Origin: Exophiala sp. HKRS030
Lineage: Eukaryota; Ascomycota; Eurotiomycetes; Chaetothyriales; Herpotrichiellaceae
NCBI GenBank assembly: GCA_023897205.1
Contig: JAHWDD010000001.1
Coordinates: 1,302,001-1,366,000, forward strand
Direction: 5' to 3'
Length of the DNA: 64,000 nt
Part shown: in pieces, positions 34,684 through 45,090 of the stretch
How the letters are laid out: every line of letters starts with the position of its first letter
How positions within the stretch are numbered: position 1 is the stretch's first letter
Notes under the pieces: generated by a model
The model's database searches: none
What the model saw: the letters and a program-made list of their open reading frames with translations, nothing else
Told to the model about the DNA's origin: nothing
Program-made: the position numbers and the translations under genes

Positions 34684-35792
34684 ATCTAAATGTGCTGACG
34701 CGGATCACGGAGAGTCTTTCGGTTCAATCTCAAAGTGTTTCCTGTCCCTATTTCGATTGGGTGTGAGGTCACGGTGTTTATTTCACAACTCATATCCACA
34801 AATAACACCTTGGGTTCGTTTCGCACTTGGGAACCTGTGGGTTGGTGAGGAGTGAGAGACAGAGTGATATACTGTACGTACGGAATGCGGAGTACTTGCC
34901 TTCTGATCGATGTCGCTCCCGGCTACCGCGAAGAGATTAACAAGTTCGGGTCAAGGACCAAGGAACTCGTGCCGTGGCCGTGGGTACTCGTATCTCGAGG
35001 GAGTTACCTACAGTAGGTGGATTTGACGACAACTAATCCCGCATGGAATTTGGTAAGCCGTGAATCATCAAAACAGTTTCCCATGCGGGGGGGAGGACGA
35101 GCACGGAGTAGAGGAAGTTTGCCTAGTAAGGTAATCGTGATTTGATGTCTGGTTCGCCGTTCGCTCGTCGAGGACCCTGTACTGTATGTAGCTCCCCCTC
35201 CCCTCCCCCCCCCCATCTCGATGATAAGCGAGACATGACGTACTCGTACTCGTACCTAGTACTGTGATACAGTAGATAGTTATCGCTCAAATGCCGGGTT
35301 CGCTCTCCAGGTTGTTTTGACTCGATTGCCCCCCCGTTGCTTTTCTCCCATTCATGACCGAGAGAATGCCGATGACATAAACCCTGTATCTGCCATAACT
35401 CACTACTGTATCATGAGTGATATAATGGGCTTCTAAGCCGTTGCATGAGACCTCTCTGACGCAAACACATTATCATCGCGACTTTGATTCCGTACGTACC
35501 TGACCCCAATTACTTGTTTTTTCCGTACCATGTAGTGAACAAGGGGGGAGGGGGGGTGTAAATGAGTGTACATGGAAAACGAAAGCCTATAAATACCTCC
35601 CTACCTCTCCCCTTCTTCGCCACCCATCAAAAGTGTACACCATACCATGACAACGTCAACCCAATATTGACATCTCAACGAGTACCACCAAAAGACACCC
35701 GACATACCACATTCACACACATACAAACACATTCACAAATACAAAGTTACTACCAACCAGAGAAAACAAGCAAAAAACAAAAACTCTACAAA
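34684..35792. other. Intergenic region with G- and C-tracts
   Basis: About 1.1 kb with no gene. It holds a run of ten C (ending near 35212), another G-run near 35085, and a G-rich GGGGGGAGGGGGGG-type tract near 35545. Bases 35560-35790 are A/C-rich and may be the leader of the small gene that follows. Confidence 0.5.
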
Positions 35793-36124
35793 ATGACATT
35801 TTCAAAAACTCAACCACATCCTCACACCCAAAAAGAAAAATTACCAGAATACTTGCAGAGGGAAATCGACAAGGCGGAGGAGGAAAGGTATATATATGAA
35901 GATTCATGGACCAGAAAGGACAGAATGTATGATCACCATTCATCTACCCACCTGCCCACTCACAAAAACAAAACTAACCAGCACTCAGTGCATATACTCA
36001 TCTCGACGATGAAAAAAGCAAGGCCACTGAAGTAAAAGAGGTCGAACGTGAGACCACCACGACGAAATCACCACCACCATCAAAAGAAAAGGAAGGCGAA
36101 GAAAGTACAAGCACAAAGTCATGA
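35793..36124 (+). CDS. Small charged protein, uncharacterised
   Basis: Tentative 76-residue gene. Exon 1 is 35793-35887 (MTFSKTQPHPH, then LPEYLQREIDKAEEE). The intron is 35888-35988 with an AACTAAC branch site, and exon 2 (35989-36124) gives AYTHLDDEKSKATEVKEVERE and a Lys/Ser/Pro tail. The spliced product is very hydrophilic, with alternating acidic and basic residues, like small stress or intrinsically disordered proteins. The A-rich context AAAATG fits a strong fungal start and the leader upstream is A/C-rich, as in highly expressed genes. No family recognised; transcript evidence would decide. Confidence 0.4.
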
Positions 36125-36581
36125 AGTGGACCCAAGAAGGGAAAGAATGGTTACCGAAGCCAACCTTTCTGAAAGGCGGCCGATAGACATCATATTCCTA
36201 CGTACACAACCATCTTTTCGACAACTCCGATCCATCATCAACACACTTTCTCTCTCTCTCCGATATCGAACCTTTTAACTCCATATCCGAACCAGTCTGA
36301 AAAAAGAGTAATCCTAATTTACATAGAGACGGCAACCCCGACCTTGCCATCAACAACATCAACAACAAGGCAGTTGGGGGTATGAAGGAAATGAAATGGA
36401 AAAAAAAGGGTCGTTGGCTAAGCAGACTGTCTTCTTCTTTTTTGCCGACAATGAATGCGCCTGAACCCATATAAACGGCAGCCATGAATCATAAAAAAAT
36501 TTGGTATAAGTTGTATCCCATAGTATAATGATGAAAAAACAAAAGGAAAATTTGTGGACAAGACCAAAAAAAGCAACACTT
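36125..36581. other. Intergenic region, no gene recognised
   Basis: About 450 bp, with CAACAACATCAACAACAA near 36352. Probably 3' UTRs of the flanking convergent genes. Confidence 0.4.
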
Positions 36582-38144
36582 TTATCGTACAAAGATAGTA
36601 GCGTATCCAGTTCCCCAGTTGTTCCCGTTCGACGAGAAGGAGTCATCGCTGTCGGCCACCTTGTGCCGGAGATGATGGTGGTGTCCATACTTGATGGACT
36701 GTGGGGAAGGACCGCGACAGTGAACCAAGACTGGCTTGGCCTTTTGGACCGGTTCGAACGTGCGGATCTCACTGATCTCCGTCACGGAGTCGAACAAGTC
36801 GTATTCGGTCTGATTGTCGTCGTTGTCGTCACCGCAGAAGTCGAACGTGAACGTAGACACGGTTGAGATGCTGGCCAACGTCGGGATCGTGCTGCTCGGT
36901 GAGGGGTGTTGTTGTCGTTGTTGCATGGCGGCACGTGGCGAAGGCTGGGCCGCCCGATCGACGTGGAAGTGGGGTCGGATCTGCTTGCCGTGCGAAAAGG
37001 GTAGGGAGAAGGACGGGACCGGGGGTCGCGTCGTGGGGGGTTGACGAGGAGCCGGGGTAGGCGTGTCTTGGTAGTGCAGCGCACGTTCTTGGAACGTCGG
37101 AGAGTTGGGAAGGGACCAGTCGAACTCGTCGCTGTCTTCAGAGTCATACATGAGCCCGGGCGGTGTCGAAGGGGTGTCCATCTCCTCGACCTCGCCGAGG
37201 TTGGACCGGAAGCGCGCCCGTGGGATCGACAAGAAACATGTCGTCGAGCTGACGCTGGGGTTGGACTTGTGCTCGCTGTGAACGCGTCGGAAACGCTCAA
37301 ACTCTGGAGATGAACAGCACTTGCAGATGATCACCCCAGGGGGACAGTGGCAATCTTTGGCCGACGCGTCGTCCCGGATCTGAATCGGGGTTGGTCTGTG
37401 AGAGTTGTGAGACGCGTTCGAGAGAGCCGAGAATCTCCAAGAGTTTCTCATCGAGAATGACGCGGGGTAAGAGGCATTGTCGAACGCTTGGTTCTCATGC
37501 TGTAGGATGCTCGCACGTGCATCATGTGGCAACGGTGTGAGATAGCTCGAATCCTCGACGACTTCAAAGGATGGATCGAGAACTCCGCTCAAGTACATGG
37601 ACAGTCTCTTGCGATCAAGTTCTCCTTGACCATCGAGCCATTGGCTCTTTCGATACGAAGATCTTTTGGCCAAGACATCGTTTTGGGCAGCAGGCTCTTC
37701 CTCAATCGCAGGCTCTCGGTCCTCGGGAGGGGCGTCTACGACAATGTTGTATTCAGGTACCAACACCGAAGAGGCCCTGACGGACGGTGGAGGTACCCCG
37801 AGGTGTGTGCCCTGACTAGGTGCCTCATAGTCTGTGGCGAAATGTGGAAAGGGTTCTTCGTCGAGCTCTGTGGGTGACGGCAAGGATTGCTCAAACCCAA
37901 GCAAAGGAGATGATGTTGTATACGGTTGATTGGCCTCGATCAGCTTCTTCTTGCGTAGCTTCAGTGGAGGAGGACGCAAGCGTTGAACATCCGAGAGTCG
38001 GTGCTTCGAACCGGGCTCGGTGCTGTCCATAGCAACCATCCTTTGTTGTTCACTCAAGACCATCCTAGTAGTATTGCCTCTGTTCACCGGCGGGGTAGGC
38101 GGCATAGGAAACAGAGAGAATCCCGTCTGGTCTAATTGGTCCAT
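36582..38144 (-). CDS. Uncharacterised disordered protein with Cys cluster
   Basis: Intronless frame of 520 residues from ATG 38144 (the frame opens at a GTG six codons upstream). It begins MDQLDQTGFSLFPMPPTPP and is rich in Pro, Ser and Asp. A central cysteine knot reads CHCPPGVIICKCCSSPEF, followed by FERFRRVHSEHK. Acidic patches (YDSEDSDEFDWSLPNSPTFQERAL) and an acidic FDFCGDDNDDNQTEYDLFD segment lie in the C-terminal half, and the end is basic and His-rich. The PPTPPVNR and SPTFQERAL elements look like docking or phosphorylation motifs. No known domain was recognised; metal binding by the Cys cluster is conjecture. Codon use is regular over the whole frame and it has no stops, so it is very probably a gene. 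Confidence 0.75.
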   Translation of the reverse strand: MDQLDQTGFSLFPMPPTPPVNRGNTTRMVLSEQQRMVAMDSTEPGSKHRLSDVQRLRPPPLKLRKKKLIEANQPYTTSSPLLGFEQSLPSPTELDEEPFPHFATDYEAPSQGTHLGVPPPSVRASSVLVPEYNIVVDAPPEDREPAIEEEPAAQNDVLAKRSSYRKSQWLDGQGELDRKRLSMYLSGVLDPSFEVVEDSSYLTPLPHDARASILQHENQAFDNASYPASFSMRNSWRFSALSNASHNSHRPTPIQIRDDASAKDCHCPPGVIICKCCSSPEFERFRRVHSEHKSNPSVSSTTCFLSIPRARFRSNLGEVEEMDTPSTPPGLMYDSEDSDEFDWSLPNSPTFQERALHYQDTPTPAPRQPPTTRPPVPSFSLPFSHGKQIRPHFHVDRAAQPSPRAAMQQRQQHPSPSSTIPTLASISTVSTFTFDFCGDDNDDNQTEYDLFDSVTEISEIRTFEPVQKAKPVLVHCRGPSPQSIKYGHHHHLRHKVADSDDSFSSNGNNWGTGYATIFVR

Positions 38145-40756
38145 AGCAAAGTTTCCGAGCACACTCGAGGCCTCGTTGGTCGAGCAGATTCGGGTGGATC
38201 TCGAATTCGGCGAGGTACTATGGCGACCAGCGTTGTCTGTGTTATTGTTGTTGTTGTTCTCTGGAGATTGTTGATGGGAAACAATCGATAGGGAAGATTG
38301 GGAACATCCAGGCTTTTGAACGGAATGTAATTGATCAACGACGCAAAGATAGGGGATGGGTGCAGGGGAGAGTCCGTGGGGAGAATGCGAACGTCAAAGG
38401 GAATTGTTACCGCTGATTGTAGCATTTTGGTAGATGAGAACACGTCAGGCGAGGAAGAGAGTGAGATTTGTTTTCCTGCTGTTGGAGCTTGGTAGAGGCC
38501 GAGATTGCAGAGCAGGATGCACCATGAGGTCTGTGTGAGGTCTGCTCTGCCACCAACAACCACACAAGAGATCAGTAGAGTGCGCGGCCAATCAACTCAC
38601 CTGACAGCTGACGGTGGTGTCAATTCTGTTGTGAAGGCGTCAAGACCTTTTCAAGAGCTTTTGCCTGCCAGTTCGCCGTAGAATCAATCTGCGAACGGCT
38701 CTAACGACAGCTACTGACTGCTGCCATCGCCATAGGTATCATCACATTGACATCTGAGGTTGCTGTTCTTGCGTACCACATCGCAATAAACAGTGCGTAC
38801 TTCGAGTGGTTATATGAGCACACCATTCCCCGTCAGGTTCTAGGTTGCAGCCTTCAATCTTTCTTGAAAGAATCCATGTTTCAGCCTGAGGATATCCTCC
38901 GATCTAGCTCAGGTCGGGAAGGAAATAGGCATGATGGGGTACAGCTGTTGAAGAGTCTGTCACGGGAGGCTGTGAAGTGATTCTAGCTGGCAGCTGTCTT
39001 TGGGGTTGTTGACACTAATTACTACACGTGATATCAAAACATTACTATTCCTTTTTGGGACGAACCCGTTGAGGCTGTCAACACCAAACGCCGCAGGCGT
39101 TTTCCAGAGTGCCTTGATTGTCTCGAGGTGCAAGTTACCATGACTATGGAACAACAGAAATTGCTGGGCTTTGCTTTGCTGGAGAGATGTGCGCACGATC
39201 AATTGTATTCGACGAGGACTCGACGGTCGAGTGTGCTGCGAGCACAGACACGTTGCTTGAACAAAGACACAGACGCGAACCTCCTCGACACGGTACTGCT
39301 CCTACTCGACTCGAGAATCTAGCCTCTTGCGGCTCGGCGAGGATATGATATTTCTGGTGTAGGGTAAAGGCCTGCTGTTGAGAAAACTCGTGCCCGCGTC
39401 GCTGGGTCGGACTATTTCGTGGTCACATTTGAAGAGTCTAGGCAGCATACATTTGAGCTCCGTCTACAAGATCGTATTTTGGACAGATTCTCTTTCTAGA
39501 AACTTTGAAACAGCGCCTCTGCCTCCTGTCGCATAAATTTGAATTTATAAGTCGCAAAGAATATGATGCTCCTACACGATCTAAAGGTCTTATTCCACAA
39601 CCAAGTCGAGTCTCGCCTCACATGCTCTCACTAGCCATGGACTCAGGTACGGCTCATGGTCTCAATACGATAATGATGTCAATTCAGCTGCAGCAGTCAA
39701 ACTACAAAGATATCAGCGTGAACATGCGAGCCATCGGTGACTCTATGCTGCTCAGTGCAGTACAGTCAGAATGATGATTATTGAGTCCTGATGTCCCCGC
39801 ATACGGCTACTACTTTTCATGGCAGGCACTTGACATGAGAAAATTCCTCTTCCCGATTTCACTTATTTCTCTGGATGTGCCTGACAGCCGCCACGTGGCA
39901 CTCAAGAGGCCCTCAACTATTTCCGGAGTAAAACTGAAGAATGTGCAGGAAGCTATTGGTGTGACATATCGAAATGAGCTGCATGGAGAATACGGATTAC
40001 ACCCCGGGCTTGTTCCTCACTCGGTCGCTCGTCTGCGTTATTCGCCTCTCCTACCCTGCCCGAGTCTTGCAGCGATTCAATACTCCTCCTCGAGTTGATT
40101 GTGTCTGTTGACTCCACCAAACAGAAGCAACACTCAAGCATCAATCCAAGCAAATTAGAACGACCGCAAATACATGGAATCGACGAGCTTGTCCCGACTT
40201 TGTCCGGCTCATTGGCCCAACAAGCAGCGATAGGCGCAAGGCTTGGATGCCGCCCAGAGTCTTTGGGGTCTTGGCGCGGCTCCACAGATAACGAGGCTCG
40301 CTAATCTACTACGGCCAACTTCCTTTTCTATGATGCCGCAGTATTTGTGAATTGGATCCTGGGCCAATGATGGTACTCAGATGCGTTATCAACCTTCCCC
40401 AATGTCTGTCCGGATGTCTTGAACCCATCTAGGTCAAGGTCGAAACTGCCCGGACTTCCAAGACTGAAAATCCTTCAGGAATGTGCTTCGAGACCGTCTC
40501 AACAAGGCGGCATTTTAGTCGTAGTGATTAGAAAGAAAGAAAAATCGACTTCTCTCACATCGTATCCGTTCATCTAGCGTGGGGATAAGAGGAAACCCCC
40601 CCCCCTTCTGTCCCCAGACATTGTACCTCGTGGTAGGTGAATGGTATATATCCCTTGATCTCTGGCTCCCTAGATCTTCCACGTCGTCCTCTTCGTCGAT
40701 TTACCAATATTCCCGTCAACGAACAGCAGCAGGTCGAAGAAGCCCTCGCAGCAGAA
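38145..40756. other. Long intergenic region, no gene recognised
   Basis: About 2.6 kb. Several frames of 60-110 codons (for example 39128-39322, 39505-39774, 39781-40098) lack ATG starts, splice logic or family features. The last 250 bases are the ammonium-permease promoter, with a TATATA near 40645 and a C-run near 40600. The remainder is unexplained and may include decayed coding sequence. Confidence 0.45.
40584..40589 (+). promoter_or_regulatory. GATAAG site upstream of ammonium permease
   Basis: A GATAAG hexamer 168 bp before the ATG. This is the core bound by AreA/NIT2-type nitrogen GATA factors, which normally control ammonium permeases. A single short match is weak evidence. Confidence 0.4.
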
Positions 40757-42344
40757 ATGGCCACCCCACCGACTCCTGTACGTTGATCTACTCCAGAGCC
40801 TGATGTTGATCTGTTACTGACTCCACCTATGTACATAGCCAGAGTACAACTCGAGTATCCCCAATGGCGGCGACCCCAAAGCCATGGATGTCAACCTTCC
40901 CTACACCGGCCTGGAGTGGGAATACGTCTACCAGGTCATCATGGGCTGCCTGGTCTTCGTCATCGTGCCCGGTATCGGTCTGCTCTACGGCGGCATGTCA
41001 CGAAGGAAATCCGCTCTGGCCATGATCTTCCAAGCATGGACCGTCATGGCTGTCTGTTCATTCCAGTGGGCTTTTTGGGGATTCAGCCTCGCCTTCTCTC
41101 GCACCGGTGGCCCATTCATTGGTGACCTTTCGAATTTTGGCATGAAGAATGTGAGTCTTACCGTCTCACTCATCCGCGAACACTTTTCTCACCCCGGGCG
41201 TTATTAGGTCATGGCTGCACCGTCCTGGGGATCCGCCGTCATCCCAGACATCGTTTTCAGCTTCTACGAACTCATGTTTTGTGCTTGCGCCACCATGATC
41301 GTGGTCGGTGGCTCTTTTGAGCGTGGGCGAATCATTCCCTCCATCATCTTCGGGTTCTGCTGGGCCACACTCTGCTACTGTCCGATCTCGTATTGGACTT
41401 GGAACGCCAATGGCTGGCTCTTCCAGCTTCCCGCCCTGGACTTCGCCGGTGGTGGTCCAGTCCACATTTCCAGCGGCACTGCCGGTTTGGCGTATGCTCT
41501 TGTCCTCGGCAAGCGCAAGAGGCTCGGTGAGAAGCATGTCCACAAGCCTCACAATGTCACCATCATCTTCCTCGGTACCACCCTCATCTGGTTCGGCTGG
41601 TTCGGGTTCAACGGCGGTTCGGCCTTGAATGCCAGCATCCGTGCAATGATGGCCGTGTGGAACACCAACTTTGCCGCCTCCTGCGGTGTGGCTGGATGGG
41701 TCATGATGGACTATATCAAAAAGAGAAAGTTCTCCGTTGTGGGAGCATGTGAGGGGGCGATTGCTGGATTGGTTGGCATCACCCCTGCGGCAGGCTATGT
41801 TTCCGTCTGGTGCGGTGCAGCCATCGGCTTCATCACGGCTATCGTGGTCAACCTGTTCGAGAATGTCAACGACTGGTTGCACATCGATGATGGCCTCGAG
41901 GTCTTCAAGATCCACGGCATTGGCGGCATCTGCGGCGCTTTCCTGACGGGGATTTTTGCATCCTCTTCGGTGTCGGCTCTCGATGGCGCCACCCTCGCCC
42001 CGGGCGCCATTGATGGTGTTGGTAGCCAGATCGCACGACAATTGGCAGAGATCGCTGCTATTGCCAGCTGGTCTTTCACCATCTCCTTCATTCTCCTCGT
42101 GATCTTGAAGTACATTCCAGGCCTCCACCTGAGGGTTGATGACGAGGTGGAAATGATTGGATTGGACATTGATCAGTTTTCGGATGAAATGGTTGGAGAA
42201 TGGTCACTGTTCAACGATGAGCACACTGGTCGCCGCGGGTCTTTTGAACAGATCACGCATGGCTTCCCTGCTCGTGGTACTACAACAGGCGACGCGACCC
42301 CGGAGCAGAAGGTCGAGCCCAAGGCCGAGCCAACTTCGTCTTAG
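40757..42344 (+). CDS. Ammonium transporter (Mep/Amt family)
   Basis: Plasma-membrane ammonium permease of 489 residues from exons 40757-40777 (only seven codons), 40839-41150 and 41208-42344. Features are GLEWEYVYQVIMGCLVFVIVPGIGLLYGGMSRRKSA, FQWAFWGFSLAFS with the external recruitment site region, DFAGGGPVHISSGTAGLAYAL (channel His), WFGWFGFNGGSALN, ACEGAIAGLVGITPAAGYV, and DDGLEVFKIHGIGGICGAFLTGIF with the second channel His. This matches eleven-span Amt/Mep proteins. The cytosolic tail is acidic, then Lys/Pro/Glu-rich. A nearby GATAAG is consistent with nitrogen repression. Whether it acts as transporter only or also as Mep2-like sensor cannot be told. Confidence 0.95.
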
Positions 42345-43267
42345 AGTTTGTAACTGATCGTGCTTTGAATGGTCATCACTTAATAGATGGTACACGTGGG
42401 GTTTGTTGCTTGGATGAGCGCAGGTGTTACAGTACAGGTTTAGATTATATGGCTAGAATAGATTAGCAGAGGGTTCTTGGTGTTGGTGCGATCCTCTTTG
42501 CAGGGAATATATTTAATGTATCCGAGCGCCGATCTCAATACACCCAAAAAAGATTCAGCACGCAATAATAGGTTCATGTTTTCTAGACACAAGCTTCAAA
42601 CAGCAACTATCCAGGGATAATGCGACAAAACTCTCGAGAGTAAGACAAAGAAAAGTGTCTGATACAAGAATAGAAGTATTCCAGGGCTGCGAGTATGATC
42701 ATCTATGATTGCCTGAATGTAGGTAGCCTCGTGAGCCCAAGTTACGCCTCGGCTACCCTTAGGTAGCTTCAATGCAAGCTTGCATCACATGTGTATTCTG
42801 CATGGTTGGGGCCTGGAATAGCCTCGAGTCAGCCATCTCTGGTTGACATGTCGAGCCCAATGAACTGTGGAAACGAAGCGGGATGATCATACCTGTAGAC
42901 CCAGCAAAGGAACAACTTCTGCCTGTTTGAATGGCCGATGGTGCTGTGTTGTACAGTCAGTCACATGCATTGAATCCTCCAAGCCTTTTTGAATATTCCT
43001 TTTTGTATCAACTCGCCGTGAACTTCCAGTCGGATTTACCTGCCTGTCAATTCCACCACATAACATCAGCGCGCAAGAAATAAATCAACCACATAGAACT
43101 GCCATCTTCGGTCACCGTCACCCATTACTGTATCTCTTTTTTTCTCTCTGCGGGGTAAACGGATCTCGAAACGCTGCGCTGCCTCGTGTCCCACCACCAC
43201 CAACCACTACCTCCAACGGGTCCCGAACACACTCCTTCTCAGCCTGACTGCGCTCAGAAGCCTCAAG
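42345..43267. other. Intergenic region, no gene recognised
   Basis: About 0.9 kb of permease 3' UTR and E2 promoter/leader. No other feature seen. Confidence 0.5.
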
Positions 43268-44231
43268 ATGTTCGCAGCAAAGAGATTAGGCAAGGTGAGT
43301 ACAAGATGAACACCGTCGACACCTTCACCGTTACTCTAGTAACATGCAAAGGCTGACACGTTTGATCTAGGAACTCCAAAAGGTACGCTTCTTCCTGGCC
43401 TGCCCCGTCCCTTGACATTCCCTCTCTCCCTCCCCTCGGCGATCTACTACAAGTTCGATATGCCCAATGTCGCCTCCTCAGACACAAACAAGTACACTCC
43501 ATGTGCCACAAGTCTAACGCGGGTGTTTTGCGTGTGTCCATAGGCCAAATATCTCCCTCCGGGCATTGACCTGGTCAAAGCCGACGACTTTAAAGAATGG
43601 CAGGTTGACATTCGGGTCCTCGACTCCAACCCCTTGTATCTCAATCAGATATATCGCCTCAGTTTCATCTTCACCAACAATTACCCGATAGGTACGTTTC
43701 CTGCAAGGAAGACACAGAGAGAGAGAGCACGAGAGGAAGAGCACGTCTTTTCGGATCTACAAAAACAAACTTAATGTGCACGCACACAGAGGTTTTTCAC
43801 TCACGTCTTCCTCCGCAGAACCGCCCGAAGTAACATTCATCTACGTCCCGCCGTCGTCTTCTTCCTCTACCGAACCGATCTCAAATACCCAGACACATGC
43901 GCAGTCACCGCCACAGTCGCAGCCGCAGTCGCAAACCACCACCACACCCAACACCGGCCGACCCATACCTATCCACCCTCACATCTACAGCAATGGAATC
44001 ATCTGTCTGGACCTCCTCGGAAGCGCGGGTTGGTCACCCGTGCAGTCCGTCGAGAGCGTTTGCATGAGCATACAGAGCATGTTGACCGGCAACACCAAGA
44101 ACGAACGACCGCAAGGGGACGAGGCGTTTTGTCAAAGTATGGGAGTGCGAGGACCCAACGGATGGACCAGGAGCGAGCGTGGAAGAGGCCTGAGGGGTGT
44201 ACGGTTCGCCTACGATGACGATACAGTATGA
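43268..44231 (+). CDS. Ubiquitin-conjugating enzyme E2, UBE2W-like
   Basis: E2 enzyme of 199 residues from exons 43268-43294, 43371-43382 (12 nt), 43544-43691 and 43819-44231. Sequence order is MFAAKRLGKELQK, WQVDIRVLDSNPLYLNQIYRLSFIFTNNYPIEPPEVTFI, then HPHIYSNGIICLDLL with the active-site Cys125, and GWSPVQSVESVCMSIQSML. HPHIYSNG-C with an N-terminal-ubiquitinating scaffold is characteristic of UBE2W. A Ser/Gln/Thr/Pro insertion of about 36 residues (74-109) interrupts the beta sheet just before the HPH motif. UBE2W-type E2s monoubiquitinate substrate N-termini. The 12-nt exon encodes ELQK. Confidence 0.9.
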
Positions 44232-45090
44232 GTCATGATCGATCGAAGCAAGTAAAGGATGGCGTGGAGTTTGGATATCTCAAAGGGTTAAGAAATCACA
44301 TCCTGGCGAACAAAGGGGGGGGGGGAGGTTTGTGTCTGTGCAGGGGGGTTTCGGAGATTTCACAAACTCGCTTGCACAGGCGAAAATGACGGGCGACGAC
44401 GGGTTGTCTGATGGCCAATTTACCTTTGGTTTCCCACCTTCGCCCCAGGAGATTTCGGATACAACAAGGACAAGGGAGGCCCCGGCTTCGGTCTGACAAA
44501 ACACTTGGATTTTTGCCTCTTGCCTTGGGAGTTGGACTCGGAGTTTGAAGGACTGAAGTGTATTGGTGGTCATGGATGGCTGCTGCAAAGTCGAAAAACA
44601 AAAGACGCCGGGCAGGCGTTGTGACTGAAGCACTTGCACCATATCAGGATGAATTATGGAGTACAGGAGAGAGAGAGAGAGAGAGCGAGAGATGCTCCAA
44701 AAGTCAAGTTGGAAAGTGCATCCTATCAATCATAATGAAGAAATGAATTTATGGAGTCATGAAAAGAGAAGAATCAAAGGGTCAAGCTATTACGAGTTAA
44801 TTTCCTACCATGCATCACAGAGAATCGACTATCTTGGTATTCTCAAGACCCAGGCAAGAAGGGTAAAAGTGAGACGTGTAGACAGGTGATGGATCCATTG
44901 TTACTCTGAAACCAAGGACGGTACCCGTTTCATTTCAATTTGTGTCTGTAAGAGGCTACAAAGCTATCTCTGATACCTCCAGCTCCTGGTGACGTCGTAA
45001 TTCCACCTGAGCCTCGACCGACAACAACCATCCGCCGTACAAATGTGAGTGCAACGAGCATCGTAATCATAATCGCAACTTGAACCAACA
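44232..45090. other. Intergenic region with AG microsatellite
   Basis: About 0.86 kb between convergent gene ends. It has an (AG)n tract near 44667-44693 and a ten-G run near 44317. No gene recognised. Confidence 0.5.
44667..44693. repeat. (AG)n microsatellite
   Basis: Alternating A and G with one C interruption, in intergenic DNA. Likely length-variable. Confidence 0.8.

Noticed and set aside
39118..40098. Short plus-strand frames that could be a decayed gene
   Set aside because: Frames are broken, mostly lack ATG starts and show no recognisable domain; left as unexplained intergenic DNA.
41166..42128. 320-codon minus-strand open frame
   Set aside because: It lies antisense to the ammonium permease exon and has no ATG-supported, family-like sequence; a codon-bias shadow.
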